From Flavobacterium cerinum (GTDB lineage: Bacteria > Bacteroidota > Bacteroidia > Flavobacteriales > Flavobacteriaceae): a stretch of DNA of 64,000 nucleotides. Shown piece after piece: positions 15,036 through 24,036 of the stretch. The notes below the pieces were generated by a model. The model ran no database searches and had not been told where the DNA came from. It worked only from the letters and a program-made list of their open reading frames with translations. The stretch's first letter is position 1; each line of letters opens with the position of its first letter. The position numbers were made by a program, and so were the translations under genes. The stretch spans positions 3,782,001 to 3,846,000 of the forward strand of contig NZ_CP101751.1 in NCBI RefSeq assembly GCF_024496085.1. Direction: 5' to 3'.

Positions 15036-16094
15036 ATGATAAACTTATTCAATACCCACATCGACAACCTTTCTATCCACAGAGTAGGAAATAAAAGCCG
15101 TAGCGAAGCTTATTTTTTATCGGAAACTCCTTATAGTCTGAATGATGAGATTATGCCTTTATTAAAGGAGTACTTCTTTAAACCTTTCCGTGAAAAAGAG
15201 GAAAATTATTTCCAGTTTGCTCATGATGTAGATTTGGATTATAATGAAATGTACAATTTTGCAAACGAGATTTTTACAAATCCGGGAAGTATTCATGATG
15301 TTTCTAAAAAAATAACCAAACATTTATTCGAGCAATCCAACCATCCGCACATTAAAAACGGAGAAGTATATGTAACGTATCTGACCAATGTTTCGATTGA
15401 CAATAATCCTGTTGATGCAATCGGAATTTTTAAGAGCGAATTAAAAGCCGATTTCCTTCAGTTTGAAGAAAACGGTTCGACATTGGAAATGATCTTACAA
15501 CAAGGGATCAACCTGAATAAACTGGACAAAGGATGTCTTATCTTCAACTATAAAAAAGAAGAAGGCTATAAGATTTTAACAATCGACAGCAACCGTTATG
15601 ATGCGCGTTACTGGTTAGAGCATTTCCTTTCGGTAGATGCTTTCCAGGATGAGAACTTTATGACTAAAAAATACCTGAAATTCTGCCAGGATTTCGCTAA
15701 AGAAGTTGTTTTACCGGCCGAAGACAAAAAAGAAGAAGTAATGTTTATGAATCGTTCGGTAAATTATTTTGCTAAAAATGATGAATTCGAAGAAACCAAC
15801 TTCCTAAACGAAGTAATCGATAACCCGGACCTGATTTCTGAATTCAAGAATTATAAAGTAGACAAAGGAGAAAAATACAGTATCGAAGATTTAACAAACT
15901 TCCCGATTGCGAATGCTGCTGTTTCCGATGCCCGTAAAAAGATGAAAAACATCATTGAACTGGACACCAATATCCAAATCAAATTGGATTTTATCAATCC
16001 GGAAAGTGCTGAAAAATTCGTAGAAAAAGGATGGGATGAAGAAAAACAGATGTATTATTATCTGGTATATTTCAACAAAGAGCAAAAAAGCTAA
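15036..16094 (+). CDS. Nucleoid-associated protein (NdpA/YejK family)
   Basis: The product (352 aa) is a member of the 37-kDa nucleoid-associated protein family. Family-like segments are an N-terminal IDNLSIHRVGNKSRSEAYFLSE block, a middle GIFKSELKADFLQ region, KLDKGCLIFN, and a C-terminal ELDTNIQIKLDFINPESAEKFVEKGWDEEKQMYYY block. It presumably binds the nucleoid in the cytoplasm. It lies between two terminators and is therefore transcribed alone. Its cellular role in Bacteroidota is not well defined. Confidence 0.8.
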   Translation: MINLFNTHIDNLSIHRVGNKSRSEAYFLSETPYSLNDEIMPLLKEYFFKPFREKEENYFQFAHDVDLDYNEMYNFANEIFTNPGSIHDVSKKITKHLFEQSNHPHIKNGEVYVTYLTNVSIDNNPVDAIGIFKSELKADFLQFEENGSTLEMILQQGINLNKLDKGCLIFNYKKEEGYKILTIDSNRYDARYWLEHFLSVDAFQDENFMTKKYLKFCQDFAKEVVLPAEDKKEEVMFMNRSVNYFAKNDEFEETNFLNEVIDNPDLISEFKNYKVDKGEKYSIEDLTNFPIANAAVSDARKKMKNIIELDTNIQIKLDFINPESAEKFVEKGWDEEKQMYYYLVYFNKEQKS

Positions 16095-16102
16095 AAAATA
16101 TT

Positions 16103-16122
16103 AAGAGGTCTAATGACCTCTT
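16103..16122 (+). terminator. Rho-independent terminator after the NdpA-like gene
   Basis: AAGAGGTC-TAAT-GACCTCTT is a perfect 8-bp stem with a four-base loop followed by a run of T. Confidence 0.88.
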
Positions 16123-16208
16123 TTTTTTTTATGACCCCGCAACATGTTTGTTTTTTTTCCGTTCCTTACATAATTTTTATATCTTTAAGTACCGATTACT
16201 TCTGATAA

Positions 16209-18071
16209 ATGTTACAAAAAACCGCTGCTTTTCTGATTTTGTTTCTGATTCTCGCATCAAACGGATATGCGCAGGACAACAAAACCAAAACCAAAGCCGA
16301 TTCGACTAAAGTTATTTATCAGGACATTGAAAAATATTCCAAGAAGAAAAAGTTTACCAGTTTTATTCACCGGCTTATTTTCAGACCAACCCGAAGCGTT
16401 ACCACTCCCAAAAAAGAGATTAAAAATGCCCCTCCGCCTAAGGCAGCTTCTTATCTTCCTTTTGAAGGAAAAGTAATCCGGAATATTAAAATTGAAACTT
16501 TGGATCCGTTTGGTTACTCCGTGAACAATGAAGAGGAAGTTCCGAACAAATGGATTGAACGTTTCGGTAACCGGATTCACGTGCGAACCAAAAACTGGAC
16601 CGTCCGCAACCTTTTACTTTTTAAGAAAAATGAAACTATCGATTCGTTAAAAATGCGGGAATCCGAACGTCTGATTCGTCGTCAGCGTTATGTACGCAGT
16701 GTCGTGGTAAAACCTATTCCAACTTCCAGCCCGGATTCCGTAGATGTTGTGGTTCGCGTATTGGATTCCTGGAGTTTTATTCCAACCGGAGCCATATCCA
16801 GCTCCCAAAGCAATCTGGAATTAACCGAACGTAATTTTATGGGATTGGGACACGAATTCGAAAACAATTTCAAACAACGCTTTTCCGATAATAAAAGTGC
16901 TTATAGTGCCCGTTATACGATCCCGAATATCAGAAATACCTATATCAACACCACACTTCGTTACGAATACGGTCTTGAAGACGATTATATTAAGGGGATT
17001 TCGATCGAACGTGGTTTCTTTTCCCCGTTAACCAAATGGGCCGGCGGTTATAGCTTTGAACAGAATTTTCATAAAGAAGAATTTAAAGACGGAACTTTTG
17101 ACGATCTCGGCAATCCCAACACCGTTTTTCAAAATTTTAAAGCCGAAGGACAAAACATTTGGGGCGGTCGTGCCTTTCGTATTCTAAAAGGTCGTTCGGA
17201 AGACAATCGGGTAACGAATCTGGTAACCACAGCCCGGTATTATAATTTAAAATTTATTGAAAAGCCGGGTATCGAATTCGACTCCATTAATTTTTTTTCC
17301 AATACGCAACTCTATTTAACCAGTATCGGAATCACTACCCGTAGTTTCGTACAGGAACGTTATTTATTCAACTATGGCATTATCGAGGACGTTCCGGTTG
17401 GACGCGTATATTCGATTACAGCCGGAATCCATCATAAAAACGCATTAAAACGTATGTATCTTGGCGGAAGACTATCATCCGGTGATTATTATAATTTCGG
17501 TTTTTTAGGAACCACGGTCGAATGGGGCGCTTTTTTTAACGGTTCGTCAACCGAACAAAGTGTTTTCCGTTTTGAACTCAATTATTTTACCAAGCTGATG
17601 GAATTGGGTAATTGGAAGTTCCGACAGTTTATCAAGCCCGAATTTATAATCGGAAGTCATCGTTTACCAACGGAACGCGATTTACTGACTTTATCCGGAA
17701 ATAACGGGATTCAGGGATTCGACAGCGTAGATTTTTACGGTAGTCGCAAATGGCAGCTTACGATTCAGACACAATCCTATATGCCCGGAAGCTGGTACGG
17801 CTTCCGTTTTAGTCCGTTTGCTAATTTTTCGTTCGGTATGTTAGGTGATCAGGACCACTTGTTTTCCACCCGCCTGTTTTCAAAATTCGGTCTTGGTGTA
17901 TTGATCAGTAATGACTATCTGGTCTTTAACAGTTTTCAGTTATCTTTTGCTTTTTATCCGAGTATTCCCGGAGCCGGCGATAATATTTTTAAAACCAACT
18001 CATTCAAAAACACCGATTTCGGATTGCAAAACTTCCAAATGGGTAACCCTGCTTTGGTTCCGTATCAATAA
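16209..18071 (+). CDS. POTRA/BamA-superfamily outer-membrane protein
   Basis: The product (620 aa) has a signal peptide (MLQKTAAFLILFLILASNGYA) and a basic linker. A POTRA-like region follows (about 88-190: FEGKVIRNIKIETLDPFG, SERLIRRQRYVRSVVVKP, SVDVVVRVLDSW), then a long beta-barrel half rich in aromatic strands (about 200-620) ending in DFGLQNFQMGNPALVPYQ. It resembles the two-part BamA/TamA layout with few POTRA repeats. Its cargo is unknown. It may assemble or translocate surface proteins. No chaperone or protease gene is adjacent. Confidence 0.75.
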   Translation: MLQKTAAFLILFLILASNGYAQDNKTKTKADSTKVIYQDIEKYSKKKKFTSFIHRLIFRPTRSVTTPKKEIKNAPPPKAASYLPFEGKVIRNIKIETLDPFGYSVNNEEEVPNKWIERFGNRIHVRTKNWTVRNLLLFKKNETIDSLKMRESERLIRRQRYVRSVVVKPIPTSSPDSVDVVVRVLDSWSFIPTGAISSSQSNLELTERNFMGLGHEFENNFKQRFSDNKSAYSARYTIPNIRNTYINTTLRYEYGLEDDYIKGISIERGFFSPLTKWAGGYSFEQNFHKEEFKDGTFDDLGNPNTVFQNFKAEGQNIWGGRAFRILKGRSEDNRVTNLVTTARYYNLKFIEKPGIEFDSINFFSNTQLYLTSIGITTRSFVQERYLFNYGIIEDVPVGRVYSITAGIHHKNALKRMYLGGRLSSGDYYNFGFLGTTVEWGAFFNGSSTEQSVFRFELNYFTKLMELGNWKFRQFIKPEFIIGSHRLPTERDLLTLSGNNGIQGFDSVDFYGSRKWQLTIQTQSYMPGSWYGFRFSPFANFSFGMLGDQDHLFSTRLFSKFGLGVLISNDYLVFNSFQLSFAFYPSIPGAGDNIFKTNSFKNTDFGLQNFQMGNPALVPYQ

Positions 18072-18137
18072 TTTCACTTTTGCCGTAACAAATCGGAAAT
18101 TGACTCGTCTTATTTTAATCAATCAAAAAATAATACT

Positions 18138-19034
18138 TTGGAAACAATCCTTACCATTCAAAATTTAGATAAAAGATTCGGGAATGTCCATGCTGTTAAA
18201 AATGTTTCTTTTGAAATCAAAAAAGGAAACGTTTATGGTATTTTAGGACCAAACGGAAGCGGTAAATCGACCACGTTGGGCATCATTCTGAATGTTGTCA
18301 ATAAAACGTCCGGTAACTATACCTGGTTCGACGGTAAAATGGACACTCATCATGCACTGAAAAAAGTAGGTGCAATTATCGAACGTCCTAATTTTTATCC
18401 TTATCTGACAGCCGAAGAAAACCTGAAACTGGTTTGTAAAATCAAAGGCGTTAGTTACGATAAAGTACAGGAAAAGCTTGAAGTTGTAGGACTTCACGAA
18501 CGAAAAGACAGTAAATTCAGAACTTTTTCATTAGGGATGAAACAACGTCTTGCTATTGCCTCGGCTTTACTTAATGATCCCGAAATTCTGATTCTTGACG
18601 AACCTACAAACGGGTTAGATCCGCAGGGAATCCGACAAATTCGTGACATCATCAAACATATTGCCTCATTGGGAACGACAATTTTACTGGCCTCTCACCT
18701 TTTGGATGAAGTAGAAAAAGTGTGTACGCATGTGGTTGTACTCCGTAAAGGAGAAATTCTGTACACCGGGACTGTTGACGGTATCATTTCGAACGAAGGC
18801 TTTTTTGAACTTCAGTCGGATAATCATGAAATGCTGAAATCCGTTTTAAAAGGTCTTACTGTAATTGATAAAATAGAAGAAGACGAAGGAAAACTATTTG
18901 TGTACTTAAATGCACCGTTAGAAGCTTCGGAACTTAACCGTTATCTGTTCCGGAACAACATTGTTCTGAATCATCTGGTAAAACGAAAACACAGTCTTGA
19001 AGAACAGTTTTTACAATTAACCAGCAATCAGTAA
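18138..19034 (+). CDS. ABC transporter ATP-binding protein
   Basis: This 298-aa ABC-2-type ATPase has Walker A in GPNGSGKSTTLGII (about 37-50), a signature FSLGMKQRLAIA (about 132-143) and Walker B with ILILDEPTNGLDPQG (about 153-167). The switch His is in LLASHLLDEVE. A C-terminal extension of about 80 residues follows, as in exporter and bacitracin-type ATPases. The start is TTG at 18138, chosen because METILTIQNLDKRFG is the normal N-terminus. The permease gene follows after 24 bases. The substrate is unknown. Confidence 0.9.
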   Translation: METILTIQNLDKRFGNVHAVKNVSFEIKKGNVYGILGPNGSGKSTTLGIILNVVNKTSGNYTWFDGKMDTHHALKKVGAIIERPNFYPYLTAEENLKLVCKIKGVSYDKVQEKLEVVGLHERKDSKFRTFSLGMKQRLAIASALLNDPEILILDEPTNGLDPQGIRQIRDIIKHIASLGTTILLASHLLDEVEKVCTHVVVLRKGEILYTGTVDGIISNEGFFELQSDNHEMLKSVLKGLTVIDKIEEDEGKLFVYLNAPLEASELNRYLFRNNIVLNHLVKRKHSLEEQFLQLTSNQ

Positions 19035-19058
19035 TTTCATCAATCACAATCCAACCTC

Positions 19059-19898
19059 ATGAAACGTCTTTTAGATATCGAACTACAGAAATTATGGAAA
19101 AACAGAGCCAGTAAGGTTTTAATTCTTTCCTACTTTATATTATTATCCTTTATTGCTTTAATCGCTTCTATCAAATTTGACTTCGGAAGTTTTCGATTGC
19201 ATATTGCCGAACAAGGAATCTTTAACTTTCCTTATATCTGGCATTTTAACACTTATATTGCTTCTATTTTAAAGCTTTTCCTTGCTATTGTAATTGTATC
19301 CATGATGGCTAACGAATACAGTTACGGAACTTTAAAACAAAACCTCATCGACGGATTAAGCAAAAAAGAATTTATCAAATCGAAATTTCTGACCGTATTA
19401 CTCTTTGCTTTTGGTTCTACGGTTTTTATATTCCTACTTTCTCTTATTTTAGGTTACAGCTATTCTTCCTATAATGAATTCAATATTGTTTTTTCGGAAT
19501 TGGATTATTTAGCCGCCTATTTCCTGAAATTAACAGCTTTTTTCTCTTTCTGTTTATTTTTAGGCATACTGGTAAAACGTTCCGCTTTTGCACTTGGTTT
19601 CCTTTTATTATGGAGTATTCTGGAAGCAATCGCCATCGGATTAATGCGTTGGAAATTTTTTAAAGATACCGATGTTTACCAACAAGTAAGTCGCTTTTTT
19701 CCGTTAGAATCAATGAGTAATCTAATAAAAGAGCCCTTTTCCCGCCTTTCGGTTATTAAAAATTTAAGCAATACAATTAGTGGTCAGGACATGGCAAAAG
19801 ACTATAGTGTACATTTTGGAGACATAGCCATCGTGATCGTCTGGACCGTTATTTTTATGTTAATGTCGTATAAAATTCTGAAAAAACGAGATTTGTAG
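19059..19898 (+). CDS. ABC-2 type permease subunit
   Basis: This 279-aa inner-membrane protein has about six hydrophobic helices: VLILSYFILLSFIALIASI near the N-terminus, further segments at about 66-84, 113-132, 150-167 and 173-192, and a last one at about 253-271. EYSYGTLKQNLIDGLSKKEF is the typical ABC-2 cytoplasmic loop. It pairs with the ATPase gene just upstream and should form a homodimeric permease with it. The coding region ends on a -7 element that drives the next gene. Confidence 0.85.
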   Translation: MKRLLDIELQKLWKNRASKVLILSYFILLSFIALIASIKFDFGSFRLHIAEQGIFNFPYIWHFNTYIASILKLFLAIVIVSMMANEYSYGTLKQNLIDGLSKKEFIKSKFLTVLLFAFGSTVFIFLLSLILGYSYSSYNEFNIVFSELDYLAAYFLKLTAFFSFCLFLGILVKRSAFALGFLLLWSILEAIAIGLMRWKFFKDTDVYQQVSRFFPLESMSNLIKEPFSRLSVIKNLSNTISGQDMAKDYSVHFGDIAIVIVWTVIFMLMSYKILKKRDL

Positions 19899-19906
19899 TA
19901 TCTTTG
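19899..19906 (+). promoter_or_regulatory. -7 promoter element for the T9SS type-B protein
   Basis: TATCTTTG overlaps the ABC permease stop codon and is eight bases before the next ATG, giving a nearly leaderless transcript. No clear TTG is seen at -33. Confidence 0.5.
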
Positions 19907-19914
19907 CAGGCATT

Positions 19915-22191
19915 ATGCAGGTACAGATCTCCCGTTTATTTACAGCAGTTTTATTGTTGTTTTCTACAACAATATTCGCACAATACATTCAGGTAACCGA
20001 GAATTATACCGATGACCAACTGGTTCGGGATAAGCTATTTAACAGTTCCTGTGCTCAGGTTTCCAATATTTCAATCAACGGATATACATTTTCAGACGGG
20101 GCAAAAAGTTACGGTTATTTTCAGGGAGCAAGTGGTTTTCCTTTTAACGACGGTATCATTATCACAACCGGTAAAGCCCGGTCAGCGGTAGGTCCGAATA
20201 CTTCAATTTTAAGCGAAGGTCCGTCCAGCTGGGTCGGTGATCAGGATCTGGAACAGGCTATCGGCGAAAGCAATACTATAAATGCAACGGTATTGGAATT
20301 TGATTTTGTACCGATTTCCAATAAAATGAGCTTTGACTATGTCTTTGCTTCCGAACAATATTTAACCAATCCGAGTCCTAATCAATGTAATTACTCGGAT
20401 GGTTTTGCTTTTTTACTAAAAGAATCCGGCGCGACACAATACCAGAATCTGGCTGTCGTCCCCGGAACCAATACACCTGTAAAAGTAACAACAGTTCGTG
20501 GTCCGGGAACCATTTGTCCGCAAGCCAATGCGCAATATTTCGGCGGTTTTAATGATCAGGAAAGCGCGACTAATTACAACGGACAAACCAAGACATTACG
20601 AGCTGAAGCTACCGTAACACCGGGAGTAACCTACCATATCAAATTGGTTATCGCCGACCAAGGGAATCAATATTACGATTCTGCTATTTTCCTAAAAGGC
20701 GGAAGTTTTAATATCGAAACTGATTTAGGTCCTGACCGACTTATTGCCACCGGAAATCCGTTATGTCCCGGAACAAACTATCCGCTGGATGCGACGGTAA
20801 CAGGTACTAACGTTACCTATCAGTGGTTTGATGCTAATGGAGCCATTACCGGCGCTACAAATCCTATTTATGATGTAACCGCTGCGGGTACTTATCGTGT
20901 GGAAACAACTATTACTTCACCCGGAGGAACCTGTACTTCCAGTAGTCAAATCGTAATCGAATATGCCGGTGTAACTGCCAATAATGCTACTTTGATTCAA
21001 TGTGCCGCTCCAAGCGGACCGACAAAATTTAATCTGACACAGGCTAATAATACCATTACCGGCGGAAGTAATAACCTAAGTGTTGCTTTCTATCCGACGT
21101 TAGCCAATGCACAAGCACAAAGCAATCTTATCACCAATCCGGATGATTATACCTATGCTAATCTTAATACCGTAACGGCTCGTGTCGAAAATCAATTCGG
21201 CTGTGTAGCTTATGCAACGGTAACACTTCAAATTGTAAACAATACCATCACACCGGTTGGTCCTCAAAGTGAATGTGATAACGACGGTGACAGTAAAGCT
21301 GATTTTGACCTGAATGCTATAACAGCCCAGTTTACCGGTTTACCAGCCGGAGCTCAGGTTCAGTATTTTGCAACAGCAAATGACGCCTTGTTAGTTATCA
21401 ATCCGCTAAATTCGCCTTATAATTCATTCAGTACTACGATTTATGCCCGCGTGATAAATGGTTCCGATTGTTATGGAATCGCACCGGTAGCGTTGGTTGT
21501 CAATAATTTTAACGGAGCTAATATCCAGGATGAAACCAAAATCATCTGCCCGAATACGACAGTGACGCTGAATGCTCCTGCCGGTTTTACATACGAATGG
21601 AATAACGATCCTACTATAACGACCCAATCTATCACTGTTAATCAAACCGGAACTTATACCGTAAAAATAACGAATGCCGATGGTTGTTTTGTGACCAAAA
21701 CTTTTACAGTTGTAGCTTCAGCTCCGGCAGTAATTACTTCAGTAACTGTTAATGATTTTGCATCGGGACAAAACAGTGCTACAGTAAATTATCAGGGTAT
21801 CGGTGATTATGAATTTTCACTGGACGGTGTCATCTTTCAGGACTCACCTACCTTTACCAATCTGGATTCCGGAGAATATACCGTGACAGTAAAAGACAAA
21901 AAAGAATGTGGCATTGTTCATAAAACCTTTTTTGTTTTAGATTATCCGCGTTTTTTCACCCCTAACGGTGACGGTTATAACGATGTTTGGCGTATCCCGT
22001 ACCTCAACCGTTATCCGACCGCTCAGGTTGCTATTTTCGATCGCTACGGAAAGTTACTTCACTTTTTTAAAGGCGGCGGCTACTGGAACGGTCAATACAA
22101 CAGACGGGACCTGCCTTCAACGGATTATTGGTTCACTATCACTTTTGATAACGGAAGAGTCGTTAAAGGTCATTTTTCAATGTTGCGATAA
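19915..22191 (+). CDS. Choice-of-anchor L protein with gliding-motility/T9SS type-B C-terminal domain
   Basis: This large 758-aa surface protein has a signal peptide (about 1-22). A choice-of-anchor L region (about 25-255) follows, with ASGFPFNDGIIITTGKA, VLEFDFVPISNKMSFDYVFASEQY and GFAFLLKESG. Several Ig-like or PKD-like repeats cover about 265-670. The gliding motility-associated type-B CTD (about 680-758) has RFFTPNGDGYNDVWRI, AVAIFDRYGKLL-like text and YWFTITFDNGRVVKGHFSMLR. Type-B cargo such as SprB-like adhesins is exported by T9SS. An adhesive role is inferred. The promoter lies in the end of the ABC permease gene. Confidence 0.88.
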   Translation: MQVQISRLFTAVLLLFSTTIFAQYIQVTENYTDDQLVRDKLFNSSCAQVSNISINGYTFSDGAKSYGYFQGASGFPFNDGIIITTGKARSAVGPNTSILSEGPSSWVGDQDLEQAIGESNTINATVLEFDFVPISNKMSFDYVFASEQYLTNPSPNQCNYSDGFAFLLKESGATQYQNLAVVPGTNTPVKVTTVRGPGTICPQANAQYFGGFNDQESATNYNGQTKTLRAEATVTPGVTYHIKLVIADQGNQYYDSAIFLKGGSFNIETDLGPDRLIATGNPLCPGTNYPLDATVTGTNVTYQWFDANGAITGATNPIYDVTAAGTYRVETTITSPGGTCTSSSQIVIEYAGVTANNATLIQCAAPSGPTKFNLTQANNTITGGSNNLSVAFYPTLANAQAQSNLITNPDDYTYANLNTVTARVENQFGCVAYATVTLQIVNNTITPVGPQSECDNDGDSKADFDLNAITAQFTGLPAGAQVQYFATANDALLVINPLNSPYNSFSTTIYARVINGSDCYGIAPVALVVNNFNGANIQDETKIICPNTTVTLNAPAGFTYEWNNDPTITTQSITVNQTGTYTVKITNADGCFVTKTFTVVASAPAVITSVTVNDFASGQNSATVNYQGIGDYEFSLDGVIFQDSPTFTNLDSGEYTVTVKDKKECGIVHKTFFVLDYPRFFTPNGDGYNDVWRIPYLNRYPTAQVAIFDRYGKLLHFFKGGGYWNGQYNRRDLPSTDYWFTITFDNGRVVKGHFSMLR

Positions 22192-22248
22192 AATCCTTTT
22201 TTGAATCGAAAGATTTTATATTTTTATTTCGATTTAAATCCTGATTTT

Positions 22249-22800
22249 ATGCTCCATTTTAATTTCACTCCATTTCCGGTTTTAGAAACAGATCGTCTAC
22301 GATTAAGACAGATCGTCGAAACCGATGCCGAACAAATGTTTCAACTTCGTTCCAACCCGGAAACGATGCAGTATATTCCACGTGAATTACCGAAAACGAT
22401 CGACGATGCCATTGCTCATATCCAATACATGGATGGTCTTCGCTTGAGTAACGAATGCCTGAACTGGGGTATCACTTTAAAAGAGGAAGATGTTATTGTC
22501 GGACTTATCGGTTATTTCCGTCCGAAACCCGAAAATCATCGTGCGGAAATCGGTTATATGCTATCGCCGGATCATCATGGAAAAGGCATTATGCAGGAAG
22601 CTTTAGTTAAAGCTATCGAATACGGTTTTGACGTGATGCAACTACATTCGATTGAAGCCATTACCGATCCGGAAAATTATGCTTCCTGGAAACTACTTGA
22701 AAAAAACAATTTTATACGAGAAGCTCATTTTAGAGAAGATACGTACTGGCAAGGACGTTATTTAGATAGTTATGTTTATTCTTTACTTAATAAAAAATAA
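22249..22800 (+). CDS. GNAT family N-acetyltransferase (RimJ/RimL-like)
   Basis: The product (183 aa from the ATG at 22249) is an acetyl-CoA-dependent N-acetyltransferase of the ribosomal-protein/amino-sugar type. It begins FPVLETDRLRLRQIVETDAEQMF, contains EIGYMLSPDHHGKGIMQEAL, whose HHGKGI is the acetyl-CoA pyrophosphate-binding Q/RxxGxG/A-like loop, and ends AITDPENYASWKLLEKNNF. An in-frame TTG at 22201 would add 16 odd hydrophobic residues; the ATG fits the family N-terminus better. The substrate is unknown. It converges on the RiPP cluster. Confidence 0.87.
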   Translation: MLHFNFTPFPVLETDRLRLRQIVETDAEQMFQLRSNPETMQYIPRELPKTIDDAIAHIQYMDGLRLSNECLNWGITLKEEDVIVGLIGYFRPKPENHRAEIGYMLSPDHHGKGIMQEALVKAIEYGFDVMQLHSIEAITDPENYASWKLLEKNNFIREAHFREDTYWQGRYLDSYVYSLLNKK

Positions 22801-22886
22801 TCCGTTTTCAAGAACTTTTCCTTTTTTTAAATCGATCAAATCTCTAATCCTAACGATTTTGGATTAATAATAAAAGTAACTTAGTT

Positions 22887-22918
22887 AAACAGAAGTAGCT
22901 TTCGGGCAGCTTCTGTTT
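22887..22918. terminator. Terminator between the GNAT gene and the RiPP operon
   Basis: AAACAGAAG (22887-22895) pairs with CTTCTGTTT (22910-22918), with an imperfect inner stem and a TTTCGG loop, and leads into about ten T residues on the plus strand. It probably stops transcription from both sides. Nothing else is seen in 22801-23010 except a poor 39-codon minus-strand frame that runs through this hairpin. Confidence 0.75.
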
Positions 22919-23010
22919 TTTTTTTGACAGACTCCTTCTTTTATTTCATTTGTTTTCGACACAATCATTTACAAGTCTAATGATTTAATATAAAACTGAT
23001 GGCAATTGAA

Positions 23011-24027
23011 TTACTTTTTCCATATAGAACCATAAGGATTATAATTACATTCTTTTTCAAATTCCCAAAAAAGATCGTTCGTTTTTACCGGCAATCTATT
23101 ATCAACACACATATATTTGTATTCACAATCTCTACATATTTGAATATCATCTTTTTTAACATGCCAATAATTTCTAAAATCAGGTATTAGCAATATTTCG
23201 CTTAAATCCATATCACGAATATTTCCAAAAATCATTTCGTCTCCTTCATATCTCAATATACATCCATTAAGATCGATATAAACTCTTCTGTTATAAAATG
23301 TATTGAACAATCTTGACTCCATATATAAATCAAGATTAGGCGTAAAATCAGAGATATCGGTTATTTCGTTTTTTACATTAATAATATCTTTTTTTGTACT
23401 AAAGAATATACCACCGGCAAATTGATCACTATACTCTTCTTCACTAGCACTAACAATTAATGAAACTCTGTCGTTGATTTTGAAAACACTTTCTACTAAA
23501 TGCTTTTCAATTGTAGTTTTTTTATCAATCAACACTTGTATTATTCTAGTCGGCATATTATTAAATTCCTTTAATACCGCTATAATAGTATCATAAGTAG
23601 CATTAACAAATCGCAATACCAAACATTCAACTTTTACCTTAAAAATATTGTTTAATAATATATTGATATAATTTATCTCAAAAGAATCGATATCAACTAT
23701 CATTGTAGAAACATTATAAGGCTTTGAAAACTCAATTTGATATTTGGGAAAAGAAGAACTTTTCAAGTTTGAAAAAAAAATGAATTCCTTATTGTATAAA
23801 AAATTAAAATAATCAAATAAAGTTTCCTTGTCTTCATTAAACTCAAATGAGTTTAAAAGGTTAGTAAAACTTATATCCTTATATTCTTCTAAAATCTCGT
23901 GTAGTGTATTAGGAATATATTCAAAATCTTCTCTTTGCAAATCATAAATACAGGATCTATTATGCCCTTTAACTAAAATACAAGAAGCAAATAAATGAAA
24001 TGGGATATCAATTGGAAAGCTTGTCAT
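23011..24027 (-). CDS. gwsS: Grasp-with-spasm system SPASM-domain peptide maturase
   Basis: The product (338 aa) fits the SPASM partner of grasp-with-spasm RiPP systems. The N-terminal part starts FHLFASCILVKGHNRSCIYDLQRE, which resembles a peptide-binding region. The middle is an alpha/beta region. The C-terminal SPASM-like cluster has Cys256 (LNGCILRY), Cys298, Cys301 and Cys307 (ICRDCEYKYMC) and Cys327, candidate ligands for an iron-sulfur cluster. No CxxxCxxC radical-SAM motif is present where it would be expected (about 105-120 reads NVSTMIVDIDSF). It starts at the ATG 9 bases after the stop of a 56-codon frame that it shares. DNA here is clearly AT-richer than the flanks. Confidence 0.85.
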   Translation of the reverse strand: MTSFPIDIPFHLFASCILVKGHNRSCIYDLQREDFEYIPNTLHEILEEYKDISFTNLLNSFEFNEDKETLFDYFNFLYNKEFIFFSNLKSSSFPKYQIEFSKPYNVSTMIVDIDSFEINYINILLNNIFKVKVECLVLRFVNATYDTIIAVLKEFNNMPTRIIQVLIDKKTTIEKHLVESVFKINDRVSLIVSASEEEYSDQFAGGIFFSTKKDIINVKNEITDISDFTPNLDLYMESRLFNTFYNRRVYIDLNGCILRYEGDEMIFGNIRDMDLSEILLIPDFRNYWHVKKDDIQICRDCEYKYMCVDNRLPVKTNDLFWEFEKECNYNPYGSIWKK

Positions 24028-24036
24028 ATTACTATA

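Noticed and set aside
22201..22248. Upstream TTG start that would extend the GNAT gene by 16 codons
   Set aside because: The extra residues are hydrophobic and aromatic and lie outside the GNAT fold; the ATG at 22249 fits family starts.
22827..22946. Minus-strand 39-codon frame after gwsS
   Set aside because: It runs through the terminator hairpin with Lys/Leu runs from poly-A and has no support as a gene.
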